Assembly (NCBI GenBank): GCA_963930645.1
Contig: OZ005653.1
Location: forward strand, 111,571,259 to 111,635,258
Direction of reading: 5' to 3'
DNA: 64,000 nt
Source: Salticus scenicus
Lineage: Eukaryota; Arthropoda; Arachnida; Araneae; Salticidae
Shown here: positions 59,141-64,000 of the stretch, piece after piece
How the letters are laid out: each line of letters starts with the position of its first letter
Position numbering within the stretch: position 1 is the first letter of the stretch
Program-made: the position numbers and the translations under genes
Notes under the pieces: model-generated
What the model was told of the DNA's origin: nothing
What the model saw: only the letters and a program-made list of their open reading frames with translations
Databases searched by the model: none

Positions 59141-61960
59141 AGACAGCGAAGGTATCGACATGTGGGTCGACAATCCTTCCTGTCAAAAAAGGATGAGTGT
59201 CAAATCGCTTCTGCTACATATACCGCCAGCTACTGGCGATACGAAAGCGGAAGTCGAGGGAGGCAAAACTATACTTACCAAGACAATGGATGTCGTGTCA
59301 GGAAGAACACATATTTACTACACCGAAGAAGGAAGACCCCAAGTAGAATACGACCAAGGAAGAACAGATGAAGAACGAACGAACACACCCCTAACGAACG
59401 AACACACCCCGCACAGATTAAGCACTCTATCCCCCGCTTCGACGAAGGCAGCCCGCGCAGAATCACCTCACAGGAACTCAACAGGATAATTAACCACATA
59501 AAGCAAAACAAAGCCCCGGGTCATGATTATGTTGACTACAGATTAATCAAAAAAATCAACCACGTGAGCCAGAACCTCCTCCTCACACTTTTTAATAAAT
59601 GCCTCCAGCTGGAACATTTCCCCAAACAATTCAAACACGGTATAGTAGTTCTGTTCCACAAAGAAGGCAAGGATCCCAAAGACCCAAAAAATTATAGGCC
59701 AATATGCCTCCTTCCAGCTATCAGCAAAATACTAGAAAGAATAATTCACGGCAGAATTAACCATCACCTAACAATTACAAACTATTGGAACCCAAATCAA
59801 TTCGGCTTTAAACAAGGCACCTCCACAGAAAATGCACTACAAAAACTGATAGACAACATAAACAAGGACAGAACAGATAGGAAACAAACATTGCTAATTT
59901 CAATAGACATCAAAGGTGCCTTTGACAACATTCGTTGGCCGACTCTGATCAACAACCTCAAGAACTCCAGCTGTCCAACATACCTCGTTAACTGGATAGT
60001 AAGCTTTCTGGAAGACAGGTATGTGACACTGGAGGAAAATGGAATAATAGTCACAATACAAACATTCGGAGGCTGTCCGCAAGGAAGCTGCCTAGGGCCC
60101 CTCCTTTGGCTATTAATAGCTGAGACAGCACTCAACCATAGCTGAGGGAACAACACAAAGATCCAAGCCTTCGCAGATGACTTCATATTGACAATCTCAG
60201 CAAAAAACACAGAAACACTCATAAACACTGCAAATACAGCAATACAAAAATTCAGAACTTGGGCAATAGAAAACGACCTAACCATTAATTGGAGTAAAAC
60301 GGAACTGCTAGACCTCAACAGACCACGACTAGGAAACCTCCCGACTGCATGCTCCCACAAACTAGAAGGGATACACTATAATGGGACAGCGCTAGAGACT
60401 CAAAAAAAAATGAAGTATCTAGGTGTAACTATCCACAAAAATCTCAGATGGCAACCCCACATAGAGAACCAGACAAAAAAATCTACAAGTCCTTCAATCT
60501 GTTTGGACGTATGGTCTCAAGGGGATGGGGACTAAAGCCAAACCTGGTAAAAACTTGGTACAAAACAGTAGTGGAAAAGACACTGATCTATGCATCCCCG
60601 ATCTGGGGGAACAATCTAACGCAGCAGAACAAAAACAAACTGCTCAGCTGCCAAAGGCACTTTGCGCTGGCCATCGTAAGGGCATACAGAACAGCCCCAA
60701 CATCGGCACTTCTGGCTCTCTCAGGCCTGATTCCAGTACACCTCCAAGTACAATACGAGGCAGCATATGGCACAATCACAAGACTCCACAAGAACTACAA
60801 CCTACACAACAAAATGTTCAACCACACTGACTATGTCGCGAAGCAAAACATTTGGCGCAAGCACCCAGCCGACACACCAGAACCACAAATCGGCTCTTCA
60901 GCAAACGACATACAAATTTACACGGAGGGTTCGAAGCTGGAATCAGGAGCTACAGGCTCGGCCTATGTAGCCTTTGGAAACACATCCAAAATCTACGAAT
61001 GGTCAGCGCCCCTAAGAAAGTGCAACAGTGTCTTCCAGGCCGAACTACTGGCTATACTCAAAGCTGCGGAGTGGGGAAATACAAGGGGCATTTCATATAG
61101 CATCCACTCGGACTGCATGTCAGCCATACAGGCCCTCTCTAAACCATTTACGACAGATAACATGATCCATAAAATCCATTCGGAAATCAGAAGATCTAAC
61201 AACACCTTTAAAATAGAATGGGTTAAAGCCCACGTAGGAATATACGGGAATGAAGAGGCAGATAAACTAGCAAAAACAGCAGCGGAAAACAATACAAACC
61301 GCAATTACTTCCACCTTGAAAAACCGATTTCCCACTTAAAGAGAAGCCTTAAAGGGTTAACAATGGACCAATGGCAGTTCGAGTGGGACTATGGGGACAC
61401 GGGTAGGCTAACACACAGATACTTCCCAAAAGTGGACACTAAAACACTGGTCAGCTGCAAGCTATTGACACAAGTCTACACAGGACATGGGGCCTTTCCG
61501 GCTTACCTCCATCGCATTAAGAAGAGAAGCCCGGACTGTGCCTGTGGTGCACTAGGCACAACAATTCACTATCTAACAGCCTGCCCTCTAACGGATAAAC
61601 ACCATCTGGCCCAAATAACACAAGCAAATGAAACACTATGGTACAAACAGCTAGCACAAAACACACACGTACAGAACAAGGCAAAACACATAGTCAGATG
61701 GCTCACGAACAACATAGATGACATCTCACAATAACAACAAGCAGTGTCAGCACCTCCCACAACTAACTCCTTCTACTACTGTCTACAACCTTCAGAGGAA
61801 AATAGTAACAAACAACCGAAAGAAGAGAGGACCTCCCAGCCAATAGAGGCACCTACCGCTACCGCCACTTTTTGTTTATTTTAGGTCATGAACGAGGCCC
61901 TTGTTGTTAAAGCGGCTAGCATCGATATTACCTGAGGCCCGGTAAAAATAAAAATGTTAA
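59141..61960 (+). mobile_element. non-LTR retrotransposon (I/R1-like with RNase H), 5'-truncated
   Basis: A sharp change from AT-rich DNA to a balanced composition near 59140 marks the element. It holds the C-terminal two thirds of the second open reading frame, a roughly 220-bp 3' untranslated region, and an A-rich end near 61940 (CCCGGTAAAAATAAAAATG). ORF1, the endonuclease domain and the 5' leader are missing, the usual result of incomplete reverse transcription. No clear target duplication was found because the A-rich tail merges with AT-rich flank. Confidence 0.88.
59417..61734 (+). pseudogene. reverse transcriptase / RNase H polyprotein, truncated
   Basis: Minimally broken pol-like ORF2 fragment. 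It starts inside the frame; a GTG at 59564 is only the first start-like codon. Domains in order: RT entry block QNKAPGHD (residues about 30-37 from 59417), YRPICLLPAISKILERI, catalytic SIDIKGAFD (first Asp at 59906), GGCPQGSCLGPLLW, FADDF (Asp pair 60176-60181), the thumb region with YLGVTI, then RNase H: IYTEGS (60916), FQAELLAI, HSDCMSA and GNEEADKLAK, and a C-terminal CACGALGTTIHYLTAC zinc motif. Defects: a TGA at 60143-60145 and loss of one base in the A run 60475-60481. The first RNase H Asp is Glu here (GAG, 60925). Family function is target-primed reverse transcription. Confidence 0.93.
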
Positions 61961-62246
61961 TATTAAAAAATCTTTGTAAAATAAAAATTATTAAAAAAAA
62001 ATAAAAATGTATAAAAAACTATTATAATAAAAAATGTATAAAAAATTATTAAAAAATAAAAATTGTATAAAAAATGTGCATATAAATGTAAACGCTCCTC
62101 GGTCTTAATTGGTCTGTAAGTCCGCACCACGCTCATGACCGCGCATGATTGAAGGATAGTTTTTTTTTTTTTTCTCATAAAAACAACATTAAGTAACTAA
62201 ATTAATTAATCTCAGTTAAGTACAAAATCCAATAATTTTTTTTTTC
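61961..62246. other. A-rich repeats then mixed DNA
   Basis: Irregular ATAAAAATGTATAAAAAA repeats to about 62080, possibly the expanded tail of the retrotransposon, then balanced sequence with CCGCACCACGCTCATGACCG. No gene seen. Confidence 0.5.
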
Positions 62247-62426
62247 ATGAGCTGTATGAATGGCGTGATCAAGAAGCTAGGCACTACCGCTCAGCACACC
62301 GCTTTGGATTCACCTATCAGCATTCTTAGGTCCGAACAGAAGAAGTCCAAAACTCCAGAATCCCAGGAAGGGATCCAAAAGGGTGAATCCTCGCATCGGG
62401 CCTCGCAAGCCACCTTACGTCCGTAG
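62247..62426 (+). CDS. small open reading frame, 59 residues, unidentified
   Basis: An uninterrupted frame from ATG to TAG in a GC-richer patch. The product starts MSCMNGVIKKLGTTAQH, has a central KKSKTPESQ and a charged, serine-rich end (GESSHRASQATLRP). No signal peptide, membrane segment or known domain is visible. The composition, disordered and basic, would fit the beginning of an ORF1 (gag-like) of a retrotransposon cut short, but that is inference. It lies between a non-LTR element and a GC-rich tandem repeat. It may equally be chance. Confidence 0.25.
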   Translation: MSCMNGVIKKLGTTAQHTALDSPISILRSEQKKSKTPESQEGIQKGESSHRASQATLRP

Positions 62427-62830
62427 TGTCTCATTCGAATCTTGATCATGCACATATTATTGTTTTCATTATCTATTTTTTTTTCCTTCCCGCTAAACTC
62501 ATCCATAATCAGCGCTCCCTCAGTTATCCCGTCTAAGATATTTCATTTTATTTAATTAAATGCTTAACTTATTGTTATTCTTAGTTATTCTCATAATACT
62601 TCATTTTAAATATTTTTTTTTTATTTATTTATTATTATTATTTTTTTATAATGATTAATTATTTTATTACTTTATTATATATTTATTATTTATTATTATT
62701 ATTTTATAATGATTATTTATTTTATTACTTTATTATTTTTTTTTCATTTTTATTTATTTATTTATTTATTTATTTTATTTCTTTCGTTTATTTATTTATT
62801 TATTTATTTATTTATTTTTTTTTTTTCCGC
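62427..62830. repeat. T-rich low-complexity DNA, (TTTA)n
   Basis: From about 62560 the sequence is almost only T and A, ending in long (TTTA)n tracts at about 62752-62775 and 62790-62815. Open frames here are Tyr/Leu/Phe-rich translations of the repeat. Confidence 0.8.
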
Positions 62831-63400
62831 TTCTCCCCCCTTGGTTTTCTTCGGGTTAGTGCTGGGAGGAACCAGTGCTACTGTCCTCCCATTTAGTCGT
62901 TGGGCCCCTGTCTTGTTCGGCCCCTCTGCCTCCGGGTCCTCTTCCTTTTTTTTGAGCCCCTTGGTCTTCCTGAACCGGACCCTTGAGTGGGTAAGGTGAC
63001 CGGGACCCAAGCTTGTGTGGCTCTCCCCTTTTTTTTTTTTGAGCCCCTTGGTTTTCCTGAACCGGACCCTTAGGTGGGTAAGGTGACCGGGACCCAAGCT
63101 CGAGTGGCTCTCCCCCCCCTTTTTTTGAGCCCCTTGGTCTTCCTGAACCGGACCCTTGAGTGGGTAAGGTGACCGGGACCCAAGCTCGAGTGGCTCTCCC
63201 TCCCCCCCTTTTTTTTGAGTCCCTTGGTTTTCCCGAACCGGACCCTTAGGTGGGTAAGGTGACCGGGACCCAAGCTTGTGTGGCTCCCCTCCCCCCCCCT
63301 TTTTTTTGAGCCCCTTGGTTTTCCTGAACCGGACCCTTAGGTGGGTAAGGTGACCGGGACCCAAGCCTGAGTGGCTCTCCCCCCCATTTTTTTTCTCCCG
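62831..63400. repeat. GC-rich tandem monomers, 86-91 bp, five copies
   Basis: Copies of GAGCCCCTTGGTYTTCCTGA start at 62954, 63041, 63127, 63217 and 63308. Each continues ACCGGACCCTT, GGTGGGTAAGGTGACCGGGA, CCCAAGC and a GTGGCTCTCCC end followed by a C run and a T run. Unit length varies only in the C and T runs, so copies are very similar and the array is young. A 186-residue minus-strand frame across it (62804-63364) changes frame from copy to copy and is not a protein. A GC-rich lead-in (62831-62953) precedes it. Such monomers are seen in leaders of some non-LTR retrotransposons. Confidence 0.92.
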
Positions 63401-63689
63401 CCCGGTCCAGAGGGTAGCCGTTTTGGGAGGTTCAGCTTCTTAGTCCAACCTCCTGCTCCCTGTTGGCCCCTCTGTGCTCTTCTCGCCTCTCAGCATTTCT
63501 CCGGAGCCTTGAGGGCTTTACTCACCCACTAATTTAAGCATTCCAAAAGCAATAATCTTACTTCCCAATTACTTATTCACTAAAACCAATTTATTATATT
63601 TTTTTTTTCTCCGAGGGTGTGGCGGTGTCTGGTTCTCGTTAAAATGTGCTGAACCGTCAAGTGCTCGATGGGGTCGTTTAGCAGTCATC
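63401..63689. other. GC-richer unknown sequence
   Basis: Balanced composition continues from the monomer array (GGTCCAGAGGGTAGCCG, CTCCGGAGCCTTGAGGG). I see no open frame with family features. It may be the leader of a transposable element that continues past the window. Confidence 0.4.
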
Positions 63690-63790
63690 GGGCTACCAAC
63701 GCGGGGCACCATCCCTCCGTGGTGGATCCAAATTGTGATGGTCCCTCTTTCCTCTCCCTTTAGGCCTCTTAGTGCATAGCTCATTTCCCC
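63690..63790 (+). repeat. segment related to the SINE body at 24057-24375
   Basis: CCATCCCTCCGTGGTGGATC followed by CAAATTGTGATGG (63708-63742) closely matches the minus strand of the SINE (CCATCCCTTCCGTGGAGGAT then CAAAATTGTGATGG). The preceding GGGCTACCAACGCGGGGCA also aligns with GGTCACCGAAGCGGGAGAG there. It may be a diverged SINE copy or a LINE that donated part of the SINE. Confidence 0.6.
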
Positions 63791-64000
63791 CCATTGGCCC
63801 AGCCACTTCAAAATTCTACGCTATGTGCTACTAAATTTCCTTCCAACCATCCGTGGCGAGTTCTTAAAAAGATAAGAAATACTGTTTGTAGCGTTTTTTT
63901 TTTTTTTTTTTTTTTTTTAATAGCTCCTTGTTTTGTAGACCGTTCAGCCATTTTTATTTTAGGTGTTTAGCTCCCCTCCCCCATTGTTTTTGCCTCCTCA
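63791..64000. other. window end, no gene seen
   Basis: Mixed sequence with a T run (about 63894-63918) and a C-rich end. Nothing supportable. Confidence 0.4.

Noticed and set aside
59797..60360. 187-residue open frame on the minus strand
   Set aside because: It is antisense to the reverse transcriptase domain, which has all expected motifs on the plus strand.
62804..63364. 186-residue open frame on the minus strand
   Set aside because: It translates the GC-rich tandem monomers; the reading frame of the repeat changes between copies because the C and T runs differ in length, so there is no consistent protein.

Overview
The window is 64 kb of strongly AT-rich eukaryotic DNA with many poly-A/poly-T runs, (TA)n, (CA)n and (ATT)n microsatellites and dense transposable-element debris. 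I found no host protein-coding exon, tRNA or rRNA gene that I can defend. The repertoire is animal, most likely arthropod: Tc1/mariner, piggyBac and pogo DNA transposons, short Helitrons with (GACA)n-type tracts, a tRNA-headed SINE, a Penelope-like element, a Ty3/gypsy remnant, and a non-LTR retrotransposon with an RNase H domain. An arachnid is my guess from the SINE and LINE style; that is inference. The window is probably intergenic or intronic.

Layout, left to right. 1-5 kb: a decayed Ty3/gypsy integrase abutting a decayed piggyBac transposase (both minus), then a Helitron end and two minisatellites. 5.3-7.0 kb: a Tc1/mariner copy with TA target duplications. 7.2-9.3 kb: a tandem array of about 126/133-bp units arranged as dimers. 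9.3-20 kb: AT-rich DNA with four or more miniature or foldback elements and diverged dispersed repeats. 20.8-22.5 kb: a second, nearly equal-length copy of the Tc1/mariner family. 24.0-24.4 kb: a SINE with a perfect 13-bp target duplication. 25.8-27.8 kb: a foldback element and a 272-bp tandem repeat. 29.0-30.4 kb: a different Tc1-like element. 30.55-32.4 kb and 37.5-40.4 kb: two complete Helitrons, each full of tandem repeats. 34.9-35.3 kb: a Penelope-like remnant with a hammerhead-like motif. 40.4-41.6 kb: a near-perfect inverted repeat with 516-bp arms. 43.2-44.2 kb and 46.2-54.3 kb: tandem duplications of AT-rich DNA, the second interrupted by a pogo-like element and a MITE. 54.8-59.0 kb: nested tandem repeats, a foldback element and a palindromic MITE. 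59.1-62.0 kb: a 5'-truncated non-LTR retrotransposon, the best-preserved coding sequence here, with one in-frame stop and one frameshift. 62.1-64.0 kb: GC-richer DNA with 86-91-bp tandem monomers, possibly the leader of another element running off the window.

The elements do not work as a pathway. What links them is shared sequence: the 7-9 kb array and the 272-bp satellite both recur inside the 37.5-40.4 kb Helitron, and several tandem repeats carry a motif resembling the CTCF-binding consensus. All transposases are visibly broken, so any mobility would need partners elsewhere.
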